A stretch of DNA of 64,000 bases from Deltaproteobacteria bacterium (GTDB taxonomy: Bacteria; UBA10199; JACPAL01), in NCBI GenBank assembly GCA_016180855.1, contig JACPAL010000007.1, forward strand, positions 1 through 64,000, given 5' to 3'. The position numbers and the translations under genes are program-made. Of this stretch, positions 32,133 to 45,032 are shown in pieces. The stretch's first letter is position 1. Every line of letters starts with the position of its first letter. The notes beneath the pieces were generated by a model. It was not told the DNA's origin and did not search any database. It saw only the letters and a list, made by a program, of their open reading frames with translations.

Positions 32133-32941
32133 TTCATGTCAGGAATCTGTACCGGATCTGCGATGAGCAGGTCCTGCTTAAGGGAATTAATCTGGAAGTG
32201 AAAGAGGGGGAGGCGGTGGCAATCGTCGGCCCTTCCGGAAGCGGGAAGAGCACACTCCTTCGGTGCCTTAACGGCCTTGAATATTTTCAGCAGGGAGAAG
32301 TCGATGTCGGACCGATTGAACTGCATTCTATCGAGAGGCTCAAACCGAAGGCCAAGGATCGGGAGGCGATCCGCCAGATTCGCTTGACGCTAGGAATGGT
32401 CTTTCAGCATCTCAATCTCTTTCCCCATATGACCGTCCTGCAGAATATTATTGAGGCCCCCGTCTCGGTGCTGAAAATTTCCAGGGAAGAGGCGATTTTA
32501 CGGGCGCGGGAACTTCTTGAGAAGGTCAATCTGCATCGGAAAGAAGACCGCTATCCGGCGACCCTATCCGGTGGAGAACAGCAACGGGTTGCCATCGCAA
32601 GGGCGTTAGCCATGAAACCAAAGGCAATGCTTTTTGATGAACCAACCTCGGCCCTTGACCCGGAAATGACCGGCGAGGTTCTGGTGGTAATCCGCGATCT
32701 GATTGATGAAGGGATGACCACCATCATGGCAGCCCACGAGATGAGTTTTGCAAGGGAGATGGCCGATACCATTATTGTACTCAATCAGGGGGAGATCATT
32801 GAACAGGGCTCCCCGGAAGAGGTCTTTAACAACCCCCAATCGGAAAGGACCAAGGCATTTTTACGTCGTGTCGTCCGGCGACGGAGGCTCCGAAAGAAGC
32901 CTCTGCTGGTTCCACCACAAAATCTGGTTGTTGTTAAATAG
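32129..32941 (+). CDS. Polar amino-acid ABC transporter ATP-binding protein
   Basis: 270 residues. Walker A GPSGSGKST, Q-loop QHLNLFPHM, signature LSGGEQQRVAIARAL, Walker B AMLFDEPTSALDPEM and switch His AAHEMSFAREMAD, all as in GlnQ/HisP-type ATPases. It energises the fused binding protein/permease encoded immediately upstream (ATGA overlap). The C-terminal tail is unusually basic (RRVVRRRRLRKKP). Its stop overlaps the convergent membrane protein gene by eight bases. Confidence 0.95.
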   Translation: MIHVRNLYRICDEQVLLKGINLEVKEGEAVAIVGPSGSGKSTLLRCLNGLEYFQQGEVDVGPIELHSIERLKPKAKDREAIRQIRLTLGMVFQHLNLFPHMTVLQNIIEAPVSVLKISREEAILRARELLEKVNLHRKEDRYPATLSGGEQQRVAIARALAMKPKAMLFDEPTSALDPEMTGEVLVVIRDLIDEGMTTIMAAHEMSFAREMADTIIVLNQGEIIEQGSPEEVFNNPQSERTKAFLRRVVRRRRLRKKPLLVPPQNLVVVK

Positions 32942-33824
32942 TGTGGTCTTTGGTTTCGTGATGGATCCCTTTTTCCTTCCACCACCGGAAGTAAACAGCA
33001 AACTCTCCCGCAATCAAGAGCTGACGCGCCAAGATGGCGTGAATGGAGGCCGGACTTAAAAAATTACGATAAATAAATCTTTCATTCAGGGTTCCACAAA
33101 TCAGATTCACGAGACTCAACTCAACCGTAATCAGCGAAGATTTCTCAACACTATTCCCATTCGCCAGTCCGTACCAAAGCTGGAGTGGAATCATTGCACA
33201 GGTCGCCGCTCCATTAAGTAGAACGGCCCCCTTCCAGGCGCCCCAACGATTCCAAGACCAGGCATGGGATCCAAACGAGGCCCCTTTGAGTTCAGCCCCA
33301 AAATGCTTGCCAAAAAGGCCGTAGCCGCAACTGATCATGGAAAAGACGGAGGCAGGAAAAATATTGAGCTCCTCCAGAGTTTTCCCCTTGGCCACCACCT
33401 GGTTGAGGATTTCCGCCACCACCCCCATGGAAAGGGGGGCTAAAACGGAAAAAAAACGGCCAAATTTTGAGTCCATCAATCCCAGACCACGGAGCGGCCT
33501 CCAATAGGAGCAAACACCTAATACAAGCAATGTCCCCCCCATAATCGCCAAACCACGCCGATTAGTCTCATTGTTGATCTGATAATCGGGGGTCGCCTCC
33601 TTCGCCTCCTCCCGATGCCAGATCGTCGGGGCCATCATGGCAATACCGGCAATGCCCGCGGCAACAAGCGCCAACCCCTGGTTTGGAGTCGACATGCCGA
33701 GACCCGGCCTCAAAACTACGTTTCGATGTCCCATGCGGCTCACGGCAATAGCCGCCGGAAGACCTGCGCCAGCCGTCATCCAGGCATCCCAAGGAACGGT
33801 CTGTATCAAAGAGATAAATGACAT
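32934..33824 (-). CDS. Multi-span membrane protein, unknown function
   Basis: 296 residues with about seven predicted helices (GLALVAAGIAGIAMMAPTIW, GLAIMGGTLLVLGVCSYW, FFSVLAPLSMGVVAEIL, FSMISCGYGLFG, GAVLLNGAATCAMIPLQLWYG, SLITVELSLVNLICG and one near ARQLLIAGEFAVYF). No catalytic motif or family recognised. A gene without an obvious Shine-Dalgarno; it stands between the convergent ABC operon and a repeat. It is likely restricted to close relatives (inference). Confidence 0.6.
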   Translation of the reverse strand: MSFISLIQTVPWDAWMTAGAGLPAAIAVSRMGHRNVVLRPGLGMSTPNQGLALVAAGIAGIAMMAPTIWHREEAKEATPDYQINNETNRRGLAIMGGTLLVLGVCSYWRPLRGLGLMDSKFGRFFSVLAPLSMGVVAEILNQVVAKGKTLEELNIFPASVFSMISCGYGLFGKHFGAELKGASFGSHAWSWNRWGAWKGAVLLNGAATCAMIPLQLWYGLANGNSVEKSSLITVELSLVNLICGTLNERFIYRNFLSPASIHAILARQLLIAGEFAVYFRWWKEKGIHHETKDHTI

Positions 33825-33868
33825 GGAATTACTATGCAGACCCTATCGCACACCGCGATATTCAGTTG

Positions 33869-33945
33869 CTAAGTACTTCGACTCGTAATGACTATGACGT
33901 ATATACAAAGCCAAGAAAATCAACAAAATTACTCGAAGGACTAAG
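33869..33945. repeat. Miniature inverted-repeat element, copy 2
   Basis: 77 bp, ends CTAAGTACTTCGA and TCGAAGGACTAAG (imperfect TIRs). In reverse orientation it matches the flanks and right half of copy 1 at 18678-18803. It occupies most of the 33825-33991 gap between the divergent membrane-protein and hpt genes. Confidence 0.75.
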
Positions 33946-33991
33946 AAAGTAGTCGTTGCATTTCTTTTTAGGATCAGATTAGAGGGCCGAC

Positions 33992-34507
33992 ATGGATATC
34001 GAGCCTCTTTTGGGTGAAGAACAGATCCGAAAGCGAATTCAGGAGCTTGCCAATCAGATCAACAAAGATTTTGCGGGCGAGAAGATTACCGTTGTTGGGG
34101 TGCTCAAGGGGGCGTTTGTCTTTATGGCGGACCTCGTCCGATACCTGAAGGGTCCCCTAACATGTGATTTTTTAAGGATGTCGAGCTACGACTCCGATGG
34201 AAAGTCGACCGGTACGATCCGTCTCGAATTTGATCTGACCCAACCGGTCGAAGGAAAGCATGTCCTTCTCGTGGAAGATATCGTCGACACCGGACTCACC
34301 GCCTCTTACCTGTTGAAACATCTGAAGCAGAAGAATCCAAAGACGGTCAAATTGTGCACATTCCTTCATAAACCGGTCGACAAGGTCCATGTCCCGATCG
34401 ATTATCTTGGGTTTGAAATTCCCAATGAATACGTTGTTGGTTATGGTTTGGACTTGGACGGTAAATTCCGACATCTCCCCTATCTTGCCAGGGTGATAAA
34501 CTTGTGA
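33992..34507 (+). CDS. hpt: Hypoxanthine phosphoribosyltransferase
   Basis: 171 residues. The PRPP-binding motif VLLVEDIVDTGLTASYL, the GAFVFMADLVRYL hood segment, the RMSSYDSDGKSTG flexible loop, and the C-terminal NEYVVGYGLDLDGKFRHLPYL are standard for HPRT. It converts hypoxanthine or guanine to IMP or GMP using PRPP. The next gene, a purine permease, overlaps it by four bases, forming a purine uptake-and-salvage operon. Cytoplasmic. Confidence 0.95.
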   Translation: MDIEPLLGEEQIRKRIQELANQINKDFAGEKITVVGVLKGAFVFMADLVRYLKGPLTCDFLRMSSYDSDGKSTGTIRLEFDLTQPVEGKHVLLVEDIVDTGLTASYLLKHLKQKNPKTVKLCTFLHKPVDKVHVPIDYLGFEIPNEYVVGYGLDLDGKFRHLPYLARVINL

Positions 34508-35802
34508 AGGGAATTCTACGACGATATTTTAATTTGCAAGAGGCGGGGAGTTCGCTTCGTACAGAGGTCCTGGCGGGGTTCACCACTTTTTTGACGCTCG
34601 CCTATATCGTCTTTGTCAATCCAACGATCCTGAAACAGACCGGAATGGATGGAGGGGCCCTGATCACCGCAACCATTTTGAGTGCGGTTATCGGAACTCT
34701 GCTGATGGGGATTTTTGCCAAACAGCCATTTGCACTCGCTCCCGGGATGGGCCTCAACGCCTATTTTGCCTATACCGTTGTTCTGGGCCAGGGACTTCCC
34801 TGGCAAACGGCGTTAGGGGCAGTCTTTTTCTCCGGTATTGCCTTTGTTCTGTTGAGCATCACCAAGGCACGGCTTTACATTATCAACTCCGTTCCGTTGA
34901 GCTTAAAGATCGCAATCGCCGCGGGGATTGGACTCTTTCTCACCTTTATTGGACTCAAAAATGGCGGTTTTATTACGGCGCATGATGTAACGCTGCTCAC
35001 GATTGGAAATCTGAAATCACGCGATGTGATCGTTTCAACCGCCGGTCTTCTTGTGATGACTGCCCTCCTGTCCCGACAGATGAAAGGGGCGATCCTCATC
35101 GGTATTTTAGTCGGAACAGTTCTCTCCATTTTTCTCGGAATCGTAAAATTGCCGGTTGCCTGGATCAGCGCCCCCCCCTCGCTCGCCCCTTTATGGATGA
35201 AGATGGACTTGAAGGCGGCGCTCGCCCTTGGGCCAGTTGCCATCATCTTCACCTTCTTGCTCGTTGATTTCTTTGACAATATGGGGACCTTGATCGGGCT
35301 CGGCAAAAAGGCGGGGATGATGGACGCCAAGGGAAATCTCAACCGGATGCAACAGGCCTTGATTACGGACGGATTCGCCGTCATCACCGGTGCCTGTTTG
35401 GGAACCTCAACCGTCACCACTTATATTGAAAGTGCCGCCGGGATCCAGGATGGGGGACGAACCGGTCTCACGGCTATCGCCTGCGCCTTCTTTCTCTTCT
35501 GTCTCCTCTTTTTCTCACCAATCATCGCCATTATACCAGCCTCCGCCACAGCACCAGCCTTGATCGTTGTCGGCCTCATGATGGCTGCGTCCATTAAAGA
35601 ATTAGATATGGAAGATTATACGAACGCCTTGCCAACCTTCCTCACGGTTATCATGATTCCGTTCACCTTCTCTATTGCCAGGGGGATCGCAATCGGGTTT
35701 ATCAGCTACACCCTAATCAAGGTCCTGACCGGGCGGTGGCGAGAGGTGCATTGGATGATGTACCTTCTGTCGCTCGCCCTCGGCCTGCATTTAACAATCT
35801 GA
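34504..35802 (+). CDS. NCS2-family (AzgA/PbuG-type) purine permease
   Basis: 432 residues, about 12-14 membrane helices. N-terminal LRTEVLAGFTTFLTLAYIVFVNP and FALAPGMGLNAYFAYTVV, the family substrate region FLLVDFFDNMGTLIGLGKKAG, and GTSTVTTYIESAAGIQDGGRTGL are diagnostic of hypoxanthine/guanine-type permeases. GTG start overlaps the hpt stop. It imports purine bases by proton symport, feeding Hpt. Inner membrane. Confidence 0.93.
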   Translation: MKGILRRYFNLQEAGSSLRTEVLAGFTTFLTLAYIVFVNPTILKQTGMDGGALITATILSAVIGTLLMGIFAKQPFALAPGMGLNAYFAYTVVLGQGLPWQTALGAVFFSGIAFVLLSITKARLYIINSVPLSLKIAIAAGIGLFLTFIGLKNGGFITAHDVTLLTIGNLKSRDVIVSTAGLLVMTALLSRQMKGAILIGILVGTVLSIFLGIVKLPVAWISAPPSLAPLWMKMDLKAALALGPVAIIFTFLLVDFFDNMGTLIGLGKKAGMMDAKGNLNRMQQALITDGFAVITGACLGTSTVTTYIESAAGIQDGGRTGLTAIACAFFLFCLLFFSPIIAIIPASATAPALIVVGLMMAASIKELDMEDYTNALPTFLTVIMIPFTFSIARGIAIGFISYTLIKVLTGRWREVHWMMYLLSLALGLHLTI

Positions 35803-35855
35803 CATAGCAACAAAGCCCCCTAGAACGTCGATAATAAGGACAGCTCGAGCCCCCT

Positions 35856-36974
35856 ATGGTTGAGAAGCTGAAAGTATCCGAGATTACCCCCAACCCAAAA
35901 ACTCAGGCCCTCCTTCGCCAGATTGGCAACCGGGATGAAATCATTGAGAAATCAGAGATCGATCAACCGAAAGCTCCTGGGGAGAGGCCGGACGGTTATC
36001 TTGACTGTACAGCCACCCCTTCCAAATGGTCTGGCTATCAATTTGGACTCGTTCAAGCTGCCCTTTACGATGCCGGCCTCATTACCAATCTAAGAGACAA
36101 GGTTTGCGGAGGTCACACCTTCCAGGATGAGACATTGGAGAAAAACTATAACGCCGTTCTCCAAGGACTTAACATCCCGGATGGCCGCCTTCCGGCCATC
36201 CATTACTTGGCAAGTATCGTGACAGGAGGCCAACGTTTTTTGGGAGGAGATTTAAGCCCAGACCACGAAAGGAAGATTAAGACCCGCCTCGCAAGGATCA
36301 TCGTCGAGCTCGGAGGACTGACCTATTTTGAAGAACAATCCAGAAAAGATTCAGGTGCCTTGTTCCTGCTCCGCTTTATGAGTGGTCCCGATACAGAACA
36401 TCTCATCCCGATTTTCGAAAGAGCCGTTTTCTCTGAGGATAAGACGTCGCACCACGAAAAGGCATCGGCTGTTGAGGGGCTACAGAACATCGGTACCCCC
36501 CGTGCTGAATCGGTCTTGCTTCAGGCGTTTGATTCGAATGAGACAGCAGTCTTGGCGTTGGATGCACTCTACGAGATGGGGACCCCAGCCGCGTTGAGGC
36601 GACTCGAGGAGTCTCGTGAACGGATCCGGAAGATTGGTGAAGAGATGAAGTACGACATGGAGGCTTTGCTGGACAAGGCAATATGGAAGATCCGCGAGCG
36701 TGCTGGTCAACTGGGTGATCGTAGAATTGTGAGTTACTCCAGCCCTTACTCCTATTTCATGGATCTGGGATACACCTTTAATCACACCAGCCATTTTGAA
36801 ACCCAAGTGCTCAGATCAGATTATCGCTACCGTCCCGATAGAGAGAAAATTGTTGCCCGTATTTCACGCGATCCCGGCGACAGATACATCGTCACTATCC
36901 TGGACGATCAGCTATACGAAAAGATAAAAGCCAACCCACCCGATTGGCAACGTGTCAATTTGGATAAGGATTGA
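35856..36974 (+). CDS. Protein of unknown function with HEAT-like helical repeats
   Basis: 372 residues, no signal peptide, no recognised family. A central part (HLIPIFERAVFSEDKTSHHEKASAVEGLQNIGTPRAESVLLQAFDSNETAVLALDALYEMGTPAALRRLEE, ~188-255) has the length and periodicity of two or three HEAT/PBS-lyase repeats, commonly protein-binding. Its C-terminus is beta-rich with several Tyr/Ser. It converges with the TonB-like gene, overlapping it by 20 bases. No operon partner on the plus strand. ATG at 35856 is preceded by no clear Shine-Dalgarno. Confidence 0.55.
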   Translation: MVEKLKVSEITPNPKTQALLRQIGNRDEIIEKSEIDQPKAPGERPDGYLDCTATPSKWSGYQFGLVQAALYDAGLITNLRDKVCGGHTFQDETLEKNYNAVLQGLNIPDGRLPAIHYLASIVTGGQRFLGGDLSPDHERKIKTRLARIIVELGGLTYFEEQSRKDSGALFLLRFMSGPDTEHLIPIFERAVFSEDKTSHHEKASAVEGLQNIGTPRAESVLLQAFDSNETAVLALDALYEMGTPAALRRLEESRERIRKIGEEMKYDMEALLDKAIWKIRERAGQLGDRRIVSYSSPYSYFMDLGYTFNHTSHFETQVLRSDYRYRPDREKIVARISRDPGDRYIVTILDDQLYEKIKANPPDWQRVNLDKD

Positions 36975-38211
36975 ATACCACGCCTGACGTTCTTATCTGA
37001 TTAAGCTGTTTTAACTCCTCTGGCGTGTAGGCCCGAGGCGATCCAGCCGGTATCGTCTGCCTGATAAAGGAAAGAATTCCCTCTCTCATCACCATCGCCC
37101 CTTGAAGAACCTCTTCACCGGCCCAGTCATCCTTTCCTGCCTCAAGGGTCTCATCCCATAGATCAAAAAAGATCCTCTTTTTCTCATCAAGGCGCTTGCC
37201 CGGGTTATTCCAAATAGCCTGAAGATCACTGTCGATCCTTTTCAGGGCCGCCTCACGAGCCAGTTTACGAAACGCCTCAGCCATCTCCGCCCTCTCCTCA
37301 AACGTGCTTTCCAGAATCTTCGTCTTCTCTCCCTCTGTGGGCTCAGGATTTGGTTTATAGAAAGGAGAGACGAGAACCCCTAGTTGAGGGACAAACTGGA
37401 GAACCGTATCAACCCCCTTTTGGGCAATCGGCCTCTCCCAAAAAACAACCGATCCGTCAGGCCGAACCTTGAATCCCTCCTTCTCAAGGAGTCGTTCCCG
37501 TCGTGGATCATCACCATTTAAAGCGAGTTCTCGCTCAGCATGCCGCTTAAAAAGAGGGTCTTTGGTCAAATCCTCTGCACGATAATAACGACCGGGACCG
37601 ACCCTTGTTTTGGAAAATTGTGGGGGGTGTTCGCGTAATGATTCTTCAGCAATCTCTTGAAGGGTCTCTTCAGTAGGATAAAGATCTTTAAGAGAGAGGC
37701 CCCCTCCCTCACCACCCTGTCCCTGTATCGTTGTTCCGTTCCCAGGAGAACCTCCGATCCCAAGAGGAAAACCACCTGGATCTCCTGTGCCCTGTCCCTC
37801 TGCCTTCTCTCCCACCGAACCGATCACTCCAATGGAGGAGATGATTCGCCTCTTTCTCTTTTTATGAACAGGGACCTCATCCGAATCTCCAGAATGAGCC
37901 TGTGATTCTTGTCCAGATAGAACTGATCCTCCCTCCACCTCAGGATCTCGTTTTTCGAATACAGGAGGAGGTTCTTCCACGATCTCCAGATCAATCACAG
38001 AAATCTCCGGATCTTTTGGCGGTTCACGCAACCATCTCGTTAATCCATAAATGGCAATTCCATGAAGAATGAGGGAGGCTGTTGAATAGATAAACGCCTG
38101 CCGGAAACTAAAACCAGAAAGAAACCGGAACCCCACGAGGAGGGCCGCATAGCCCAAGAGAAAAACCCCGCCCGAGATCAGATTCTCGCGTGCCTCCTTA
38201 TCCAGATGCAT
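36955..38211 (-). CDS. TonB-like protein with two membrane helices and Gly-rich linker
   Basis: 418 residues from ATG 38211, chosen because GGGGGGA lies at good spacing; an in-frame ATG at 38373 would add 54 residues lacking signal features. Two membrane helices (ISGGVFLLGYAALLVGFRFL and FIYSTASLILHGIAIYGL), then PRO/GLU-rich IVEEPPPVF, a basic KKRKRRI patch, a Gly-rich linker (GIGGSPGNGTTIQGQGGEGGG), and a soluble C-terminal part. The layout resembles TonB/GltG-like energy transducers; the function is inferred only. The next gene downstream on this strand is none in this direction; the barrel gene lies upstream. Confidence 0.5.
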   Translation of the reverse strand: MHLDKEARENLISGGVFLLGYAALLVGFRFLSGFSFRQAFIYSTASLILHGIAIYGLTRWLREPPKDPEISVIDLEIVEEPPPVFEKRDPEVEGGSVLSGQESQAHSGDSDEVPVHKKRKRRIISSIGVIGSVGEKAEGQGTGDPGGFPLGIGGSPGNGTTIQGQGGEGGGLSLKDLYPTEETLQEIAEESLREHPPQFSKTRVGPGRYYRAEDLTKDPLFKRHAERELALNGDDPRRERLLEKEGFKVRPDGSVVFWERPIAQKGVDTVLQFVPQLGVLVSPFYKPNPEPTEGEKTKILESTFEERAEMAEAFRKLAREAALKRIDSDLQAIWNNPGKRLDEKKRIFFDLWDETLEAGKDDWAGEEVLQGAMVMREGILSFIRQTIPAGSPRAYTPEELKQLNQIRTSGVVFNPYPN

Positions 38212-38419
38212 CTTAAAAATCCCCCCGTACCAAAAATGGGGAGGGGACAGGAAAGGGGTGGCCCATCCTGCGGTCAATGAAGAAGAATCGGGTGAAAATA
38301 CTTGAGAAATAGAGGTGCCATAAGGTTCTGAAACTATGGGAGAAGAGGGTCGGACGAAAGAGACACCCATCAACGATGATTATCGTCAAGAAAACAGGTT
38401 TGTTGTGAGGACAGAAAAC

Positions 38420-38977
38420 CTAAAACTGATAGGCAAGGGACAATCTCAAGACCGGCTCAAAGAAATTGCCTGCCTTGATCTTTCGATAAAACCCCTCCAC
38501 TTCGCCACTTAAACTCAATCCCGCTTTCTCCACAAAAATGTACCCTGCACCGGCACCGACTAGATAACCCCAACGTTGAACCCCCTGGGTTATTGAGAAG
38601 CCAGCGATCCGCGTCCCCGAAGAGGCATCCGCAAAAGTAGGCCCGCCACCGGCCAGGAGATAAAAGCCAGGGGCGGCAAGATAGCTCACATGGGGAGCCA
38701 GATCGATAAAGTGAAAGAGGACATTAAACTGACGCGTGAACCGCCAGCCGCTATCCAAAAAAACCGACCAATCATCCGTAATCCCGTAACCGCCACGCAG
38801 ATTGAGCCCACCGGTTGCCCGGCGAAAATCATTGACTAGAACCCCTAGCTGCGGCTCCGCCCCAATAAAAAAGGCTCCTCTCTCAACTAAGATTTTTTCT
38901 GCAGAAACAGCCTCCTCTTCAACCCTGGCTGTTTGTGGAACTAAAAGCAGCAGGCAAGTGACGAGTAAAAATTTCAA
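38420..38977 (-). CDS. Outer-membrane beta-barrel protein
   Basis: 185 residues. Signal peptide to about residue 17-20, then alternating polar/hydrophobic strands rich in Gly and aromatic residues (GGLNLRGGYGITDDWSVFLDSGWRF, YLLAGGGPTFAD, WGYLVGAGAGYIF), ending LRLSLAYQF with the terminal Phe typical for BAM recognition. An 8-stranded barrel of the OprF/OmpA N-terminal or similar type is plausible. It overlaps the YceD stop by four bases (ATGA), so the two share a transcript. Confidence 0.72.
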   Translation of the reverse strand: MKFLLVTCLLLLVPQTARVEEEAVSAEKILVERGAFFIGAEPQLGVLVNDFRRATGGLNLRGGYGITDDWSVFLDSGWRFTRQFNVLFHFIDLAPHVSYLAAPGFYLLAGGGPTFADASSGTRIAGFSITQGVQRWGYLVGAGAGYIFVEKAGLSLSGEVEGFYRKIKAGNFFEPVLRLSLAYQF

Positions 38978-39525
38978 TGCTTCCTCCTTTTTTTTACTGG
39001 AAAATCCTTGAGTACAGCAAGCGGCCGATTACTCTGACGGGGGAGACACTCACAGATCTTCTCATTTAAGTTCTGACCGCACTGAGGACAGATTCCCCGA
39101 CAGTCTTCCCGACAGAGCCAGCGAATCGGGACAGACAAAACCAACGCCTCCCGAACCATCTTGCCGACATCAATCTCATTCCCCTCATAGAAGGAAAAAT
39201 CGATATCATCCACAACCAGTTCCTCCTCAACAGGCTCACTATCAACCCCTTCAGACGGGGCCATCACAAGATCAATCGGAATCTGCGAATGAAAAGGGAA
39301 AGCCTTCAGACAGCGAGAACAGACCGGATTCAGGTCAACCTCTACTTCTCCCTCAAGACTGACGTTGTCACAGGTTTTTAGAACCTTGAGGTGCAAGCCC
39401 CCGTTCTGGCCAGCCTGGTAATCTTGTTGAAAGGCGTCACGCAAGACCTCGGCAAACCAGGGTTCTCTCTCCTTTGCCCGAAGTACGAGACCCTCGGGAA
39501 GAATCTCGGAAACCTTAATCTTCAC
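38974..39525 (-). CDS. YceD/DUF177 family protein
   Basis: 183 residues from GTG 39525 (VKIKVSEILPEG); an upstream start at 39561 is possible. DUF177 signature: VCSRCLKAFPF in the middle and DIDFSFYEGNEIDVG, then a second Cys motif CREDCRGICPQCGQNLNEKIC. YceD proteins usually precede rpmF and fatty-acid synthesis genes and are tied to 23S rRNA/ribosome accumulation. Here rpmF does not follow; the barrel gene does. Cys motifs suggest zinc binding. Confidence 0.85.
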   Translation of the reverse strand: MKIKVSEILPEGLVLRAKEREPWFAEVLRDAFQQDYQAGQNGGLHLKVLKTCDNVSLEGEVEVDLNPVCSRCLKAFPFHSQIPIDLVMAPSEGVDSEPVEEELVVDDIDFSFYEGNEIDVGKMVREALVLSVPIRWLCREDCRGICPQCGQNLNEKICECLPRQSNRPLAVLKDFPVKKRRKH

Positions 39526-39584
39526 AAAATAGGGGCTAACAAAGGTTGACCGGAAAAACAATACGGTTATGAAGTGGAAGAGTT

Positions 39585-40397
39585 ATGCTTCGCCTCGACC
39601 GGTTCGGTCCCACAAAACGATTGACGATGGCCCGTAGCCTGGGGGGAAGAACTTTTTATCACTGTCATGCCTATCTGGTTGACGGGCTTTTGATCGACAG
39701 CGGTTGCCCCTGTGTCACACGCCCCTTTCAGGGTTTTTTGGATAGTGAGGAGGTGACTCGTGCAGCCATCACACACTATCACGAGGATCATGCAGGAAAT
39801 GTCATCAGTCTGAACCTTTCCGGAATCCCGATTTTGGCTCCTCAATCCAGTCTCGACCGGATCAAGCGGGGAATTGTGAATCCGTTTAATAAAACTCAAC
39901 CTTACGGTCTTGTTTTCTGGGGAAAAAGTTTGGGCGGCCTTGCCGATCCACTGCCTCAAAAGCTGGAGACGGAACGACACTGTTTCGAAGTGATTTCAAG
40001 CCCAGGCCACTCCGACGACATGCAGATCTTTTACGAAAAGAAAGAGGGTTGGCTTTTTTCCGCTGATCTCTACATCGCCGCCCGGAAAATTTATTGGAGA
40101 AAAGAAGAGAACCCTCTCCAGGCGATGGCAGGGATCAAGAAGGCGATCACCCTCGATTTTGCAGACCTGTTCTGCGGTCATTCACCCGTTTTGGGGCGAG
40201 GAAAAGAGGCCCTTCAAAAGAAACTGGAGTTTATGGAAGAGATCCAATTCAAGGCAAAAAAGTTACGAGAAGAAGGGCTTGCGATTTCTGAAATCGCCAA
40301 AAAACTCCTGGGAAGGGAAGGGGTCTGGACTTATCTGACGCTCGGCGACTTTTCAAAACGACATTTTATTGAAGGATTGCTCTCTCAACCGGCCTGA
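39585..40397 (+). CDS. Metallo-beta-lactamase-fold hydrolase
   Basis: 270 residues. Zinc motif HYHEDHAG (H-x-H-x-D-H), further metal ligand SSPGHSDDM, and FSADLY for the bridging Asp, followed by FCGHSPV with the last His. The C-terminal helical tail (KKLREEGLAISEIAKKLLG) resembles the LACTB2-like or glyoxalase II-type tail with a winged-helix-like end. Hydrolytic substrate unknown; thioesters or nucleic acids are options. It converges with atpC, overlapping its end by 13 bases. Confidence 0.88.
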   Translation: MLRLDRFGPTKRLTMARSLGGRTFYHCHAYLVDGLLIDSGCPCVTRPFQGFLDSEEVTRAAITHYHEDHAGNVISLNLSGIPILAPQSSLDRIKRGIVNPFNKTQPYGLVFWGKSLGGLADPLPQKLETERHCFEVISSPGHSDDMQIFYEKKEGWLFSADLYIAARKIYWRKEENPLQAMAGIKKAITLDFADLFCGHSPVLGRGKEALQKKLEFMEEIQFKAKKLREEGLAISEIAKKLLGREGVWTYLTLGDFSKRHFIEGLLSQPA

Positions 40398-40635
40398 TCC
40401 GCCAAAACGGTGACCTGATTTTGTCGCACCTCACAAAAACCACCGAAAATCTGAACTGTCTGGGATTGGTTCCCCTTTTTGAAGGTCAAGGCTCCATTTC
40501 CCAATTCGCTGAGCAGGGTGGTATGTTCCGGAAGGACGCCAAACTGGCCCTCAATACCAGGAAGAACAACCTCATCCACCTCTTCCGAGGCAATCGGTTT
40601 TTCAGGCGTCACAATAATAAGTCTCAATTTTGACA

Positions 40636-40636
<1 letters not shown>
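40385..40636 (-). CDS. atpC: ATP synthase epsilon subunit, short form
   Basis: 83 residues: KLRLIIVTPEKPIASEEVDEVVLPGIEGQFGVLPEHTTLLSEL, then the beta-sandwich GNGALTFKKGNQSQTVQIFGGFCEVRQNQVTVLADQAG. This is only the N-terminal domain; the two C-terminal inhibitory helices present in most epsilon subunits (about 130 residues) are missing, as in some short natural forms such as those of Chlorobium. It starts on the last base of atpD and ends against a convergent gene. Part of the F1 central stalk. Confidence 0.9.
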
Positions 40637-44480
<3,844 letters not shown>

Positions 44481-45032
44481 TTAATTAAAACTTCTCTCCA
44501 ACATCGCCTTTTTCATTCTCTCGAGATCCCTCTTGATCGATCCATCATAAAGGGTCTCTCCCACACGAACCATCATGCCACCAATCAGCTCAGGACTTTC
44601 AACAGCCGACGCCTTGATCTTTTTGCGAAGCCGCGTGGACAAAAGGGTCTCGATCGATCGCAAGTCCTCCTCTGTGGGAGTCTTGGGGGAATAGACTTGA
44701 ATACGAATAACCCCTTCAACCTCATCACGAAGTGAAAAGAACTCCCGGCAGATTTGCGGAAACAGAGAGAACCTCTCCTTGTGAACAAGCAAAAACAGGA
44801 AGTTCTTGAGTAGCAACGGAATTGAAACCTTTTTGAGGATCTCTTCCAGAATCTTGAGGCGATCCGCCCTTGAATAAGAGGACTCGGCCATTGTTTCCAG
44901 GGCGATGGAGGATTCGACAAAAATTTTGCCGAGGCCCTCCAGGCAGGAAACATACTCCCCCAGCCGCCCACCCTCCTGAGCCAAGGAGAAAACCGCCCTC
45001 GCATACCGTCTTGGCAGTGATCCGTTCATCAT
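44481..45032 (-). CDS. atpH: ATP synthase delta subunit
   Basis: 183 residues: RRYARAVFSLAQEGGRLGEYVSCLEGLGKIF at the N-terminus, and the C-terminal PELIGGMMVRVGETLYDGSIKRDLERMKKAM, typical for OSCP/delta. It clamps the b-b' stalk to the top of F1. ATGA overlap with the atpF stop. Length is normal for the family. Confidence 0.95.
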   Translation of the reverse strand: MMNGSLPRRYARAVFSLAQEGGRLGEYVSCLEGLGKIFVESSIALETMAESSYSRADRLKILEEILKKVSIPLLLKNFLFLLVHKERFSLFPQICREFFSLRDEVEGVIRIQVYSPKTPTEEDLRSIETLLSTRLRKKIKASAVESPELIGGMMVRVGETLYDGSIKRDLERMKKAMLERSFN

